A stretch of 64,000 bases of DNA from Rhizobium sp. R635 (GTDB taxonomy: Bacteria; Pseudomonadota; Alphaproteobacteria; Rhizobiales; Rhizobiaceae), in assembly GCF_002211285.1 (NCBI RefSeq), contig NZ_LOKX01000036.1, positions 62,001 to 126,000 of the forward strand. Reading direction: 5' to 3'. The position numbers and the translations under genes are program-made. The notes under the pieces are model-generated. The model saw only the letters and a list, made by a program, of their open reading frames with translations. It had not been told where the DNA came from and did no database searches. Below, one piece after another: positions 25,442-33,527 of this stretch; position 1 is the first letter of the stretch; each line of letters opens with the position of its first letter.

Positions 25442-26083
25442 ATGTCCAAGGTGCGCGTTGCAGGATTTTCCGTTTCCGTGGATGGTTTCGGCGCCGGGCC
25501 GGAGCAGAGCGTCAATGATCCGCTCGGAAAGCGCGGGCCGGAGATGTTCCAATGGTTCTTCCACACCCGCACCTTCCGCGCGATGATGGGAAAGGACGAC
25601 GGCTCGACAGGCATCGACGAGGATTACGCCTCGCGCGCCATGGCCAATTTCGGCGCCTTCATCCTCGGGCGCAACATGTTCGGCCCGATCCGCGGCGAGT
25701 GGCCCGACGATGCCTGGAAAGGCTGGTGGGGTCCGAACCCGCCCTATCACGCGCCGACCTACATCCTCACCCATTACCCGCGCGCGCCGATCGTCATGGA
25801 GGGCGGCACCACCTTCCACTTCATCACCGGCGGCATTCATGAGGCGCTCGATCAGGCGAAGGCCGCGGCCGGCGGCAAGGACGTCAAGATCGGCGGCGGC
25901 GTTTCGACCGTGCGCCAGTATCTCCAGGCGAATCTCGTCGACGAACTGCATTTCGTCGCCTCCCCCGTCCTGCTCGGCCAGGGCGAAGCGATGTTTGCAG
26001 GCATCGACCTGCCCGCGCTCGGCTTCCGCGTCACCGAACATGTCGCCAGCGAAAAAGCCACGCATATCGTGCTGGCGAAATAG
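25442..26083 (+). CDS. Dihydrofolate reductase-fold (RibD C-terminal-like) reductase
   Basis: A 213-residue soluble protein starting MSKVRVAGFSVSVDGFGAGP. The core ANFGAFILGRNMFGP, the ITGGIHEALDQA helix and the terminal DELHFVASPVLLGQGEAMFAG are those of the NADPH-dependent RibD C-terminal/YyaP-like family. It is not a true folate enzyme; the substrate is unknown. GGTGGAGG precedes the ATG at 25442. Its divergent HxlR neighbour suggests induction by an electrophile or drug-like compound. Confidence 0.85.
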   Translation: MSKVRVAGFSVSVDGFGAGPEQSVNDPLGKRGPEMFQWFFHTRTFRAMMGKDDGSTGIDEDYASRAMANFGAFILGRNMFGPIRGEWPDDAWKGWWGPNPPYHAPTYILTHYPRAPIVMEGGTTFHFITGGIHEALDQAKAAAGGKDVKIGGGVSTVRQYLQANLVDELHFVASPVLLGQGEAMFAGIDLPALGFRVTEHVASEKATHIVLAK

Positions 26084-26239
26084 CCGCCGCCCCGCGACGG
26101 TGCACAAACGAACCGTCTGAAATAGACGTGGCGTTCCCGCTCGAATAGCGTACAATCATCGGCGTCGGCCCATCAGATCATTCGGCGGGACCGCTTGGGA
26201 GTTCATACGTGCTCTTGCCGTTCAACGGGGGGCACGAAA

Positions 26240-26443
26240 TTGCTCCAGTCTCTCATTTCCCTCGACGACAGCGAGATAAACCTCGTCACCGACGCCGTTC
26301 AGCAATGGTGCAGCGAGAAAAAGCTCGACATCGACAGCGTCGAAGGCCGCCGCGCCATCACCATCGCCGTCGACCTCGTCCAGACGAAAACCGCCCCCGA
26401 GCAGCTTTTCGCCGAGCTGTCGCAGCAGATGGACCACCAGTAG
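26240..26443 (+). CDS. Small hypothetical protein
   Basis: A 67-residue protein read from a TTG at 26240, preceded by GGGGGG at a suitable distance; an upstream TTG at 26195 would add 15 residues rich in Cys and Ser that look non-native. The sequence LQSLISLDDSEINLVTDAVQQWC is a helical, acidic soluble protein. No family is recognised, but small proteins with an N-terminal DDSEI/VTDAVQ pattern are common in rhizobia. It is monocistronic. Confidence 0.5.
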   Translation: MLQSLISLDDSEINLVTDAVQQWCSEKKLDIDSVEGRRAITIAVDLVQTKTAPEQLFAELSQQMDHQ

Positions 26444-26745
26444 AATCCTGGAAGCGGCCTCGAAGACTCATCCCGAGGTGCCCCGCAAGGGGGCTCGAAG
26501 CCTCATCCTGAGGTGCCCCGAAGGGCCTTGAAGGACGAGGCGGGCGCGCCAACGGTTGAGTGATGCAAGAAGCAACGCGGCGGCGCGTGCTTCGAGGCTC
26601 CGCCCTACGGGCTGCGTACCTCAGCATGAGGGAGGAGAGATGGCGCCCCGCAGCAACCTCGAAGTACGAGGCGCCGCGCCCCCATCTTGCGCATCCCCAT
26701 CACCTCACCTAAGGCAATGCAACCTCCATACAGCAAGGCCGCCCG
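26444..26745. repeat. Gene-free stretch with palindromic repeats
   Basis: About 300 bases filled by CCTCATCCTGAGGTGCCCCG ... GAAGGACGAGG repeats (26465-26545) and a reverse copy (26585-26635). This is the same family as at 14.2, 27.6 and 60.0 kb. The last 60 bases contain the likely promoter of the next gene. Confidence 0.65.
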
Positions 26746-27558
26746 GTGCTCCGCTTTACCCTCCACGCCCTGATCGTCGTCATCCTCACCCTGCTCACCC
26801 AGATCGGCGGCATTGCCTATCTCCTCGCGCTTGCCGCCGCCCGCGCCATCGGCATACGGCGTCTTCCCGCAAGGCTCGCCCTCTTCCTGCTGCTTTATGC
26901 CGGCGCCGCTTTCGCCGCGAGCCTCACCGCGCCGGCATTCGGCCGGGTGCCCCTCTCCTGCCTGTCGAATGCCGCCGACAGGCTCGTGGTCCGCTCCCCG
27001 ATCTACTGCCTGCTCAACCGCAACTATGTCACCTCAGAGGTCCGCGATCTCGCACAGGCGCTCGCCGCGCATATGGATCAGAAATTTCCCGGCACCGTCA
27101 CCGTCGCGCTGGATGCGAATTTCCCCTTCCTCAACGGCTTTCCGCTGCTGCCGCATCTCTCGCATACCGACGGCAAGAAGCTCGACTTCGCCTATTACTA
27201 CAAGGATGCCGACGGCGCCTTCCTGAATGGCGCGACCCGCTCCCCGATCGGCTATTTCGCCTTCGAGGAACCCGCCGCCGGCGACGAACTGCCCTGTGCC
27301 GGCCGCCACGACTGGCTCACCACCCGCTGGGATTTCGACGCGTTGCAGCCGCTCTTTCCGGCCTACCGGATCGAAGAGCAGCGCACCTCGGCCGCCATCG
27401 CCTGGCTGACGACGGAAGGCGTCAGCCGCTTCCGCCTGCAGAAAATCTTCATCGAGCCGCATCTGAAGAACGCGCTCGGGATCACCGATCCCCACATCCG
27501 CTTCCAGGGCTGCCGCGCCGCCCGCCACGACGACCATATTCACATCCAGGTCGAGTGA
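26746..27558 (+). CDS. Membrane-anchored LAS-type metallopeptidase candidate
   Basis: A 270-residue protein starting at a GTG. It has two N-terminal membrane segments (about 3-30 and 42-60) and a soluble remainder. The soluble part contains SHTDGKKLDF (residues about 139-148), matching the H-x6-D zinc motif, and a C-terminal RHDDHIHIQV, matching H-x-H. Together these are the zinc ligands of LAS enzymes (MepA, VanY, lysostaphin type) that cut peptidoglycan peptide links. The rest of the sequence resembles no specific family I can name. The membrane anchor and zinc motifs suggest a periplasmic murein peptidase; the prediction is from motifs only. Confidence 0.55.
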   Translation: MLRFTLHALIVVILTLLTQIGGIAYLLALAAARAIGIRRLPARLALFLLLYAGAAFAASLTAPAFGRVPLSCLSNAADRLVVRSPIYCLLNRNYVTSEVRDLAQALAAHMDQKFPGTVTVALDANFPFLNGFPLLPHLSHTDGKKLDFAYYYKDADGAFLNGATRSPIGYFAFEEPAAGDELPCAGRHDWLTTRWDFDALQPLFPAYRIEEQRTSAAIAWLTTEGVSRFRLQKIFIEPHLKNALGITDPHIRFQGCRAARHDDHIHIQVE

Positions 27559-27579
27559 CCTCCGACCGATCCTCGGCAT

Positions 27580-27645
27580 CCTCCAACGTCCCTCATGCTG
27601 AGGTGCGCAGCCCGAAAGGGCGAAGCCTCGAAGCACACGCTCCAG
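27580..27645. repeat. CTGAGGTGC...CCTCGAAG palindromic repeat
   Basis: A copy of the dispersed repeat with GGTGCGCAGCCCGAAAGGGCGAAGCC is located between the convergent metallopeptidase and HxlR genes. It may help terminate both. Confidence 0.55.
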
Positions 27646-27688
27646 CGCTGCTCCTTGCATCGCCCAACCGCCGGCGCTCAAGAGAACC

Positions 27689-28066
27689 TCACCCCGGATA
27701 GGCCTCATCATAAGCCCGCTGCGCGGCAAAGATCGCATCCATATTCTTCTCGGCCCAATGCGTCAGGGCCGAAACCGTGTCGGTCAGGGTGCGCCCGAGC
27801 GGCGTCAGCGCATATTCGACTGTCACCGGCACGGTCGGAAAGATCGTGCGGGAGAGCAGCCCGTTGCGCTCGAGCTTCCGTAACGTCTGCGCCAGAACTT
27901 TCTGCGATATGCCTTTGATATCGCGGCGGATATGGTTGAAGCGCATCGGCCCGCCCTTCAGCCGGTCGAGAATGAGCAGCGCCCATTTGTCCGCCAGCCG
28001 GTCCAGCACCAGCCGCGTCGGGCAGCGGTCCTCATAGACGTCATAAGCCTGTTGCATCGCCGTCAT
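27689..28066 (-). CDS. HxlR-type transcriptional regulator
   Basis: A 125-residue winged-helix protein of normal HxlR length. Seen: CPTRLVLDRLADKWALLILDRL, FNHIRRDIKGISQKVLAQTLRKLER and the ALTPLGRTL wing. The N-terminal Cys (residue 15) is the position used for redox or aldehyde sensing in the family. It is divergent from the NmrA-like reductase gene, with nested inverted repeats between. This arrangement is typical of a HypR/YodB-like quinone or disulfide stress switch. Confidence 0.9.
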   Translation of the reverse strand: MTAMQQAYDVYEDRCPTRLVLDRLADKWALLILDRLKGGPMRFNHIRRDIKGISQKVLAQTLRKLERNGLLSRTIFPTVPVTVEYALTPLGRTLTDTVSALTHWAEKNMDAIFAAQRAYDEAYPG

Positions 28067-28162
28067 CTCTGCTCCCTTCCCGGTTTCCTCGGGGAAACCA
28101 GCGGTTTCCCTGACGAAACCATGTTACGAAAAAGTGCTCTCTTTTATAATCCTGAATTGCCT

Positions 28163-28199
28163 GTATCTATCTCATGGTTAGATAGTTTCCAATAGATAC
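28163..28199. promoter_or_regulatory. Nested inverted repeats upstream of the NmrA-like gene
   Basis: GTATCTAT (28163-28170) pairs with ATAGATAC (28192-28199), and inside it CTATCT (28167-28172) pairs with AGATAG (28180-28185). The block is 14 bases before the start codon, overlapping the expected promoter, so it is a good operator for the divergent HxlR regulator. A third inverted repeat, GGTTTCC/GGAAACC, lies near 28080-28098. Confidence 0.5.
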
Positions 28200-28212
28200 C
28201 AAGGAGAATGGC

Positions 28213-29052
28213 ATGAGCAACACAATTCTCGTTCTCGGCGCGACGGGCACCGTCGGCAAGCATGTGGTGGAAGGGCTGCTGGCCAAGGGCGAGACCGTCA
28301 GGGCCGCTTCCCGCGCAGGCAAGCCGGTGGCGGGCGCCGAAGGCGTCGTCTTCGACTATGCCAGGCCGGAAACCTTCGGCCCGGCGTTCGAAGGCGTCGA
28401 CCGCGCCCATGTGCTTCTCGCCTCCGGCTATGTCGATGCCAAAGGCCTGCTGCTGCCCGTCATCGAAGCGGCGGCGAGCCGCAAGGTGAAGGTGGTCTTC
28501 CAGAGCGTCATCGGCGTCGATGCCGATGATTCCATCCCCTATCGCCAGGTCGAGATCGCGCTGGAAAAATCCGGTACGCCTTACGTCATCCTGCGTCCGA
28601 ACTGGTTCGCCGATAATTTCCACACCTTCTGGAAGCCGGGCATCGACCACGACCAGATCGCGCTTCCCGCCGCCGAAGGCAAGTCGAGCTTCATCGACGC
28701 CCGCGATATCGCCGCAAGCGCCATCGCCGCCCTCACCTCGCCGGCCTTCGACGGCAAAGCCTTCAACCTCACCGGCCCGGAAGCCCTGTCCTATACACAA
28801 GCCGCCGCCATCCTTTCCGAGGCCATCGGCAAACCGGTCGCCTATGACGCCATCACCGACGAGGCCTTCATCGGCATCCTCACCGGCGCCGGCGTGCCAG
28901 CCGACTACGCCAGCTTCCTCGCCTCGATCTTCTACCCGGTCCGCCAGGGCTGGACCGCCGTCGTCACCGGCGATGTCCAGACGCTGACCGGCAAGCCGCC
29001 GCGTTCGCTGAAGACCTATGCCGCCGATTACGCCGCGGCGCTGAAGGCCTAA
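28213..29052 (+). CDS. NmrA-like NAD(P)-binding oxidoreductase (quinone reductase 2-like)
   Basis: A 279-residue atypical short-chain dehydrogenase. Seen: the N-terminal nucleotide-binding motif ILVLGATGTVGKHVVEGL (GxxGxxG), then RPNWFADNFHTFW, FIDARDIAASA and FNLTGPEALSYTQAA, all typical of QorB/NmrA-type proteins. It likely uses NADPH to reduce quinones or acts as a redox sensor. AAGGAG precedes the ATG. The divergent HxlR regulator with an operator between supports a quinone-inducible detoxification role. Confidence 0.85.
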   Translation: MSNTILVLGATGTVGKHVVEGLLAKGETVRAASRAGKPVAGAEGVVFDYARPETFGPAFEGVDRAHVLLASGYVDAKGLLLPVIEAAASRKVKVVFQSVIGVDADDSIPYRQVEIALEKSGTPYVILRPNWFADNFHTFWKPGIDHDQIALPAAEGKSSFIDARDIAASAIAALTSPAFDGKAFNLTGPEALSYTQAAAILSEAIGKPVAYDAITDEAFIGILTGAGVPADYASFLASIFYPVRQGWTAVVTGDVQTLTGKPPRSLKTYAADYAAALKA

Positions 29053-29059
29053 CCGCCAC

Positions 29060-29100
29060 CCTATCGCCATGCTCGGCCTTGCGCCGAGCATGGCGATAGG
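29060..29100. terminator. Perfect 18-base hairpin between convergent genes
   Basis: Positions 29060-29077 (CCTATCGCCATGCTCGGC) are exactly complementary to 29083-29100, with a 5-base loop. The hairpin follows the NmrA-like gene and faces the small membrane protein gene, so it probably terminates both. Its core belongs to the GCTCGGC..GCCGAGC repeat family. Confidence 0.7.
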
Positions 29101-29104
29101 TGCG

Positions 29105-29356
29105 TCAGCGCCGGACGAGCACCGTGCCACGCCGCGCCCGAACGCGCCAATACCGGCAAGCTCTCCAGCCCCGGCCGATCAGTTCGTATAAAACGCCAGG
29201 TATGTAGATGAGGCCAAGGATGAGGAAGGCCGCGGCCATCACCAGAAAGGCAATTTCCCCATCGGCCTCACAAGCCCCTTCGATAACAGCTTCCAACAAC
29301 GACCTGAAACCATGAAGGAACCGCCGATTGCTCGCCTTCGGCCCCTGATTGTTCAT
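29105..29356 (-). CDS. Small membrane protein
   Basis: An 83-residue protein starting MNNQGPKASNRRFLHGFRS, with one strong hydrophobic segment (IAFLVMAAAFLILGLIYIPGVLY, residues about 35-57) and an Arg-rich tail. GAGGGAG stands just before the ATG, supporting translation. No family is recognised. The Arg-rich C-terminus and positive-inside rule suggest the tail is cytosolic. Confidence 0.5.
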   Translation of the reverse strand: MNNQGPKASNRRFLHGFRSLLEAVIEGACEADGEIAFLVMAAAFLILGLIYIPGVLYELIGRGWRACRYWRVRARRGTVLVRR

Positions 29357-29665
29357 GGTTTCTCCCTCGCTCCATCTGGTGGATACGTAGGAATGCGACC
29401 TGGAGGTTGCAACGGCCCGTAGCAGGCGACGAGACGGGAGCGCCGCGAAGGCAACCGGCCCTCGCCGGCCAGCGGCAACAAGGCGAAAACGACGAGTGAA
29501 AGAAAGCAGAAGACGTTCAGCCTGAGGTAGCCCGAAGGCGCTCGAGCCTCACGCCGCAACCTCTCTCCGACCTCATCCTTGTACGTTGCCATAGCTGTAT
29601 AGTGGGGCTGTGTATTTCAGGATGAAGGTGGATGGGCAGGGCTGACGACACCCCGATTGCAATCC

Positions 29666-30193
29666 TCATCCCGCGAACGCTTTCAGCAACCTCACCCCCT
29701 CCGGCCAGCTTTCCAATCCGCTCTGTCCATTGATATGGCCGGCCGCGCCGATGATTTTTAAGTCGCTTCCCCATTCAGCGGCTCTCGTTTGCGAATAGCC
29801 CAGCGAACCATAGGGGTCATCGGTGCTTGCCACGATCAGCGATGGGAAACGGAAGCGTTGCTGCGGCACGTCTGCGAAACCGGCCGCCTGTGCAGGGAAT
29901 GCCGCGGAGGAAGGATCGGGCACGGCGACCAGGAACGCGCCCGCCACCGGCGCGTCCGAGATCGTCTGCCAATGCGCGACCAGCAGGCACGCCAAGCTGT
30001 GCGCCACGAGAACCGGCGGGGTTACAGCGGCCCGCACGGCGCAGTCCAGCGCCGCAATCCAATCGGAAAGCTCCGGCTCGTCCCAGCTTGCCGGCGAGAA
30101 ACGGCAGATGGAGGGATCGGCCTCCTCCCAGCGCGTCTGCCAATGGCTGCTTCCCGAATTGCCGATGCCGGGCAGATGAATGAATTCGCTCAC
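29666..30193 (-). CDS. RBBP9/YdeN-family alpha/beta hydrolase
   Basis: A 175-residue small serine hydrolase. Seen: LPGIGNSGSSHWQTRWE at the N-terminus (oxyanion region), the nucleophile elbow VAHSLACLL, the acid in ASTDDPYGS and the C-terminal GAAGHINGQSG with the catalytic His. This is the complete RBBP9 pattern. The substrates are unknown in bacteria. It is divergent from the AsnC-type regulator, which may control it. Confidence 0.85.
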   Translation of the reverse strand: MSEFIHLPGIGNSGSSHWQTRWEEADPSICRFSPASWDEPELSDWIAALDCAVRAAVTPPVLVAHSLACLLVAHWQTISDAPVAGAFLVAVPDPSSAAFPAQAAGFADVPQQRFRFPSLIVASTDDPYGSLGYSQTRAAEWGSDLKIIGAAGHINGQSGLESWPEGVRLLKAFAG

Positions 30194-30283
30194 TGCTTCA
30201 CCTCTTCATTGCTGTCGGCGCATTCTGGCGATTTACATCAGCCGGGAGAATTGGCATCCATCGGAAAAGAGAAGCAGAAACCG

Positions 30284-30775
30284 ATGGATTCAAGGCAAAT
30301 GGCAAAATTCTCCGAAAATCGCCCAGGGCTCGATCCGACAGACATCGCCATGATCGAGATCCTCCAGAACGACGGGCGGATCAGCGTTTCGGAACTCGGC
30401 AGGAAGGTCGGCCTCTCCCAGCCCGCCGCCTCCGAGCGGCTGAAACGGCTGGAGGAGCGAGGCATCGTCACGGGCTACAGGGCTGTCGTCGATCCTGCCT
30501 CCCTCGGGCTCGGCATGATGGCGGTCATTCGTCTGCGCACGACGCACGAACATATCAAACCCTGCCTGAAACAGTTTTCCCAAATGCCGGAGATCATCGA
30601 AGTGCTGCGGCTGACGGGAGAAGACTGTTTTCATCTGAAGGTCGTCGTCCCATCGCCGGCCGATCTGGAGCGCATCGTCGATTCCGTCGCCCGGTACGGC
30701 TCGGTGACGACGGCCATCGTCCTGCGCAGCGAACGCCCGAAACCCGTAGGCCGCGATTTGATTGCGAGGGTTTAA
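30284..30775 (+). CDS. Lrp/AsnC-family transcriptional regulator
   Basis: A 163-residue regulator. The N-terminal helix-turn-helix reads LDPTDIAMIEILQNDGRISVSELGRKVGLSQPAASERLKRLEE, followed by the ligand-binding RAM domain (VIRLRTTHEHIKPCLKQF ... EVLRLTGEDCFHLKV). It likely forms octamers that bind amino acids. The start is taken at the ATG at 30284; an ATG at 30299 is an alternative. Its divergent neighbour is the RBBP9-like hydrolase gene. Confidence 0.9.
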   Translation: MDSRQMAKFSENRPGLDPTDIAMIEILQNDGRISVSELGRKVGLSQPAASERLKRLEERGIVTGYRAVVDPASLGLGMMAVIRLRTTHEHIKPCLKQFSQMPEIIEVLRLTGEDCFHLKVVVPSPADLERIVDSVARYGSVTTAIVLRSERPKPVGRDLIARV

Positions 30776-30949
30776 GCGCGTTACACCTTCGGCCCCCGCG
30801 CCCCCAGGACCCATTTAAAACGATCTTAAAAACCCCACCAAAAAATTAATCGATTTTAATTTTATCATTAAAATTTTCTTGTTGCGATGCAACAGATTCT
30901 GGATTTTAACTTTATGCGGATGCTCAGTGGTTTCGTTGGAGGAACGCGC

Positions 30950-31123
30950 ATGACCGTGACATTTCCGCTTACCGAAGAGCGCGACGCCGAGGCGTTGCTG
31001 AAGCATTTGATGCTGCACAAGCTGAGTTTTCCGGGAAACTGCGCCGTATCGCTGAAGGCCCAGGTCGCCCAGGTTTCCTCCCCTCACACGACCGCACTCG
31101 GCGCCGCCCGCACCGCCTGGTAA
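30950..31123 (+). CDS. Small hypothetical protein
   Basis: A 57-residue protein starting MTVTFPLTEERDAEALLKHL, with GGAGGAA nine bases before the ATG. The upstream 120 bases are strikingly AT-rich and suit a promoter. No family is recognised. The last 40 bases of the gene are repeated imperfectly at 31865-31905, so its 3' end takes part in a duplication. Confidence 0.5.
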   Translation: MTVTFPLTEERDAEALLKHLMLHKLSFPGNCAVSLKAQVAQVSSPHTTALGAARTAW

Positions 31124-31156
31124 AGGCCGCAACTTTGAGTCTGCGGGGTCACGACG

Positions 31157-31675
31157 TCAAGGGCACGCGTTCTTCGCCCAAATAAAACGGGGATCCCAGC
31201 TAAGCGTGAAATAATCCATCTGATCGAAGAAGTTGCTCGGGAAAATGCCCTCTTCGTCAGAGCGAATGCGCCAGCACCTCCCCCGTTGTATCTGAGTGGA
31301 TACAGTTTTCAATCGCCTATCGCGCCCCGGAGCCGCTATGTCCTTCCAAATCGTTACATAAAGCCTTTGAGAATGATGGCTTGAGTTCTTGCTGAAGCCG
31401 TGGGTGCCTCTGCGATTGTCGTACGTATAGCTAAAAAACCAGTGCAACGTTGTGCGGCCACCGCCGGTTCTCTCCTCAACAAGATAAAGCTGCGGGTCGG
31501 ATATTGTGCCTGCAGTTGTGCCGTGAGGCGCGTTCTTCGTTACAAATCGGGTTCGCCCGTCCTTCGCGTAGATTACTTTCGATCTTGTATTTGTGGGTTC
31601 GGCAACAATGCTTGTGCATGCCACCAGGGTTCCAATCGAAATAAGAGTCATCAACAAGCTGAGAAATCTCGTCAT
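31157..31675 (-). CDS. Hypothetical lipoprotein
   Basis: A 172-residue protein. The ATG at 31675 follows GAGGGGG closely and gives MTRFLSLLMTLISIGTLVAC, a signal with lipobox-like LVAC, so the mature protein would be lipid-anchored. The mature part has no motif I know; it is rich in Trp, Arg and Thr. The base composition is lower in GC than the neighbours and codons look less rhizobial. Imperfect direct repeats on both sides support acquisition as a small insertion. Confidence 0.6.
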   Translation of the reverse strand: MTRFLSLLMTLISIGTLVACTSIVAEPTNTRSKVIYAKDGRTRFVTKNAPHGTTAGTISDPQLYLVEERTGGGRTTLHWFFSYTYDNRRGTHGFSKNSSHHSQRLYVTIWKDIAAPGRDRRLKTVSTQIQRGRCWRIRSDEEGIFPSNFFDQMDYFTLSWDPRFIWAKNACP

Positions 31676-32012
31676 TTTCACCCCCTCTAGTGAAACGCCA
31701 CTTAAGACGCTGATTGGTAGCCCGGCCACACTCTCCCAGAAGCTGTATACTCGATTGCAAACCGGAGTGATCGCAAAAGCCCAAAGGTCGAGTTGGTGGT
31801 CTTGCTCGGCAACAGGCGATGTTTGCCTTTCACTCGCCGCTCACGGCGTCCGTCGCTAGAGTCTCCCTCACACGACTGCGTTCGGCGCCGCCCGCATTAC
31901 CGACCTGGCTCTTCCGCCGGGCCGAGTATAAGGCAAAAGCACCGGGCTTTAACGCCGGCGCGGCAGCCCCTCACGCTGGGCTGCCGCAACCGACTCCCGC
32001 CCAACGTTCCGC
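31676..32012. other. Gene-free stretch with a partial duplication
   Basis: About 340 bases. The segment 31865-31905 is an imperfect copy of 31080-31120, the 3' end of the small gene at 30950. The rest shows no gene; the stretch up to 31860 is of mixed composition and the last 130 bases are GC-rich. Confidence 0.5.
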
Positions 32013-33389
32013 TCACCCCCTGCGGATGCCGAGCAGTTTGTAATGCGTGCCGCCGAGATCGCCGTCCTTCGGATAGTTCTGGTAGCAGACGCTGTCGCTC
32101 TGATTGCCGCCGAGGATCTTCACCGTCGGGCCTCCCTCGTCGGCGACGAAGAAGCCGACATGCCCGTCCGAGCCGCTCACCGCGCCGCGGGCGAAGACGG
32201 CGATGTCGCCTTCCCGCGGATTGTCGGTCACGTTCTCTCCCCAGTTCTTCCAGCTTCGCGCATCCTGCCGGTCGGTGCCGATCATGCCGGCCTGCTCGAC
32301 GCAGAAATTGACGAAGGAGGAGCACCAGGCAACGCTGTCATCCGTCCCGGACCAGTGATTGGTCGATTTGTGATACATGACGATGCGCGGATTGTTGCCC
32401 GGGCCGGCCACCTCGCCCACACCCTTTGCCAGCTCCGCCCTGGCAACACGGTAAGGTGTCGTGCCGATCGCCTCTTCGATCGGGAAGCCGCCGGAGAGCA
32501 CCCTCAGGAAGCTCGCATGCATATAGCCGTCGACCGTGCCGTCGCCGTCGAGATCGACCTTGGCCCATTCGCCGTTGCGTTCCAGGATCGTCACCGGCGT
32601 GCCGAGCGGAAGCGCCCTTTCCACGGCGAAACTTTCGCCCGGCCCCCGGCGCAGGTTGAGCCCGCCGGCGGCGCTGACTTCGGCAAGCTCCGAATGCCGT
32701 TCCACGGCAGCCGCCAGCCCGCGTGAGGCGCCGAGCGCGAAGGCGCTGCCCTCCTCGCCGGCGCGGAACTGGCCGAAATCCTTCCATCTCCCGCCGACGA
32801 TATTGCCGTCATAGCCGGTCCCGCGATAATTGAGCGGCGGATGGATCTGGTAGAGCGCCCATTGGTCGGTGGTGAGCATCTCCCGCGTGCCCGACCAGCC
32901 TGTCGCCGCCGCGAGCCAGATGAAGTCCACGAAACCGGCATCGCGAACCGCCTTGCCCACGGCGCCCGACCCATAGACGCCGACACGGTACTTGCCGTTC
33001 AGTGCCCTCGATACGGCCTTGAAGTAAGCTTTGATCGAAGCGATATCCGCCGCCTTGTAGTAATCATGATCGACGGAGAAGTAGATCGCCGAATTCTCCG
33101 GCTGCCCATAGGTCTCGGCGAGAGCCAGGGCACGCTCGCTGTCCCGCGCCCCGGACTCGGTATCGAGATCGCCGATATTGCCGCCGACGCCGCCTCTCTG
33201 CTGAAAAACCACGGCCAGCGAGAGCCCCGCCTCCAGAATATCGTCATATTCGGCCTTCTCGATCCGCTTCTGCGGCAACCGGGTCGAATTGCTGTGATTA
33301 TAGTAACGAATGATCGTCTCGACGCCAGATGCTTTCAGCTCGTTGGCGTAACGGCCCAATTCCCATGGGCTATCAATGACCTTATGCAT
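32013..33389 (-). CDS. Multidomain lysin-like protein: DUF1906 glycosidase-like, SH3 and CHAP-type domains
   Basis: A 458-residue protein from the ATG at 33389, which has GAGGGCGAG before it. Residues about 5-205 form a glycoside-hydrolase-like DUF1906 barrel (VETIIRYYNH, IYFSVDHDYY, GVYGSGAVG, WALYQIH). Residues about 235-310 are an SH3-type domain (GGLNLRRGPGESFAVERALPLG). The C-terminal ~150 residues are a CHAP/TIGR02594-like amidase with Cys in AWCSSFVNFC and His in GSDGHVGFFV. No signal peptide is seen, so release may use a phage-like or other route. The architecture suits peptidoglycan hydrolysis in competition or lysis. Confidence 0.75.
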   Translation of the reverse strand: MHKVIDSPWELGRYANELKASGVETIIRYYNHSNSTRLPQKRIEKAEYDDILEAGLSLAVVFQQRGGVGGNIGDLDTESGARDSERALALAETYGQPENSAIYFSVDHDYYKAADIASIKAYFKAVSRALNGKYRVGVYGSGAVGKAVRDAGFVDFIWLAAATGWSGTREMLTTDQWALYQIHPPLNYRGTGYDGNIVGGRWKDFGQFRAGEEGSAFALGASRGLAAAVERHSELAEVSAAGGLNLRRGPGESFAVERALPLGTPVTILERNGEWAKVDLDGDGTVDGYMHASFLRVLSGGFPIEEAIGTTPYRVARAELAKGVGEVAGPGNNPRIVMYHKSTNHWSGTDDSVAWCSSFVNFCVEQAGMIGTDRQDARSWKNWGENVTDNPREGDIAVFARGAVSGSDGHVGFFVADEGGPTVKILGGNQSDSVCYQNYPKDGDLGGTHYKLLGIRRG

Positions 33390-33527
33390 GTCTCGCCCTC
33401 TCAATATTTGAATAATAGGATTGATTCGCAAAGTATAACTATCACCTGCACCTTAAAGGTGCAATAATCACTATGGAGTAGGCATTAATTTAGCTGGAGT
33501 TGCTTCGCTTGGTTGCGCGCGAAACAC

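Noticed and set aside
29353..29592. A 79-codon leftward frame
   Set aside because: It has no ribosome site, overlaps a small membrane protein gene start and contains no coherent domain.
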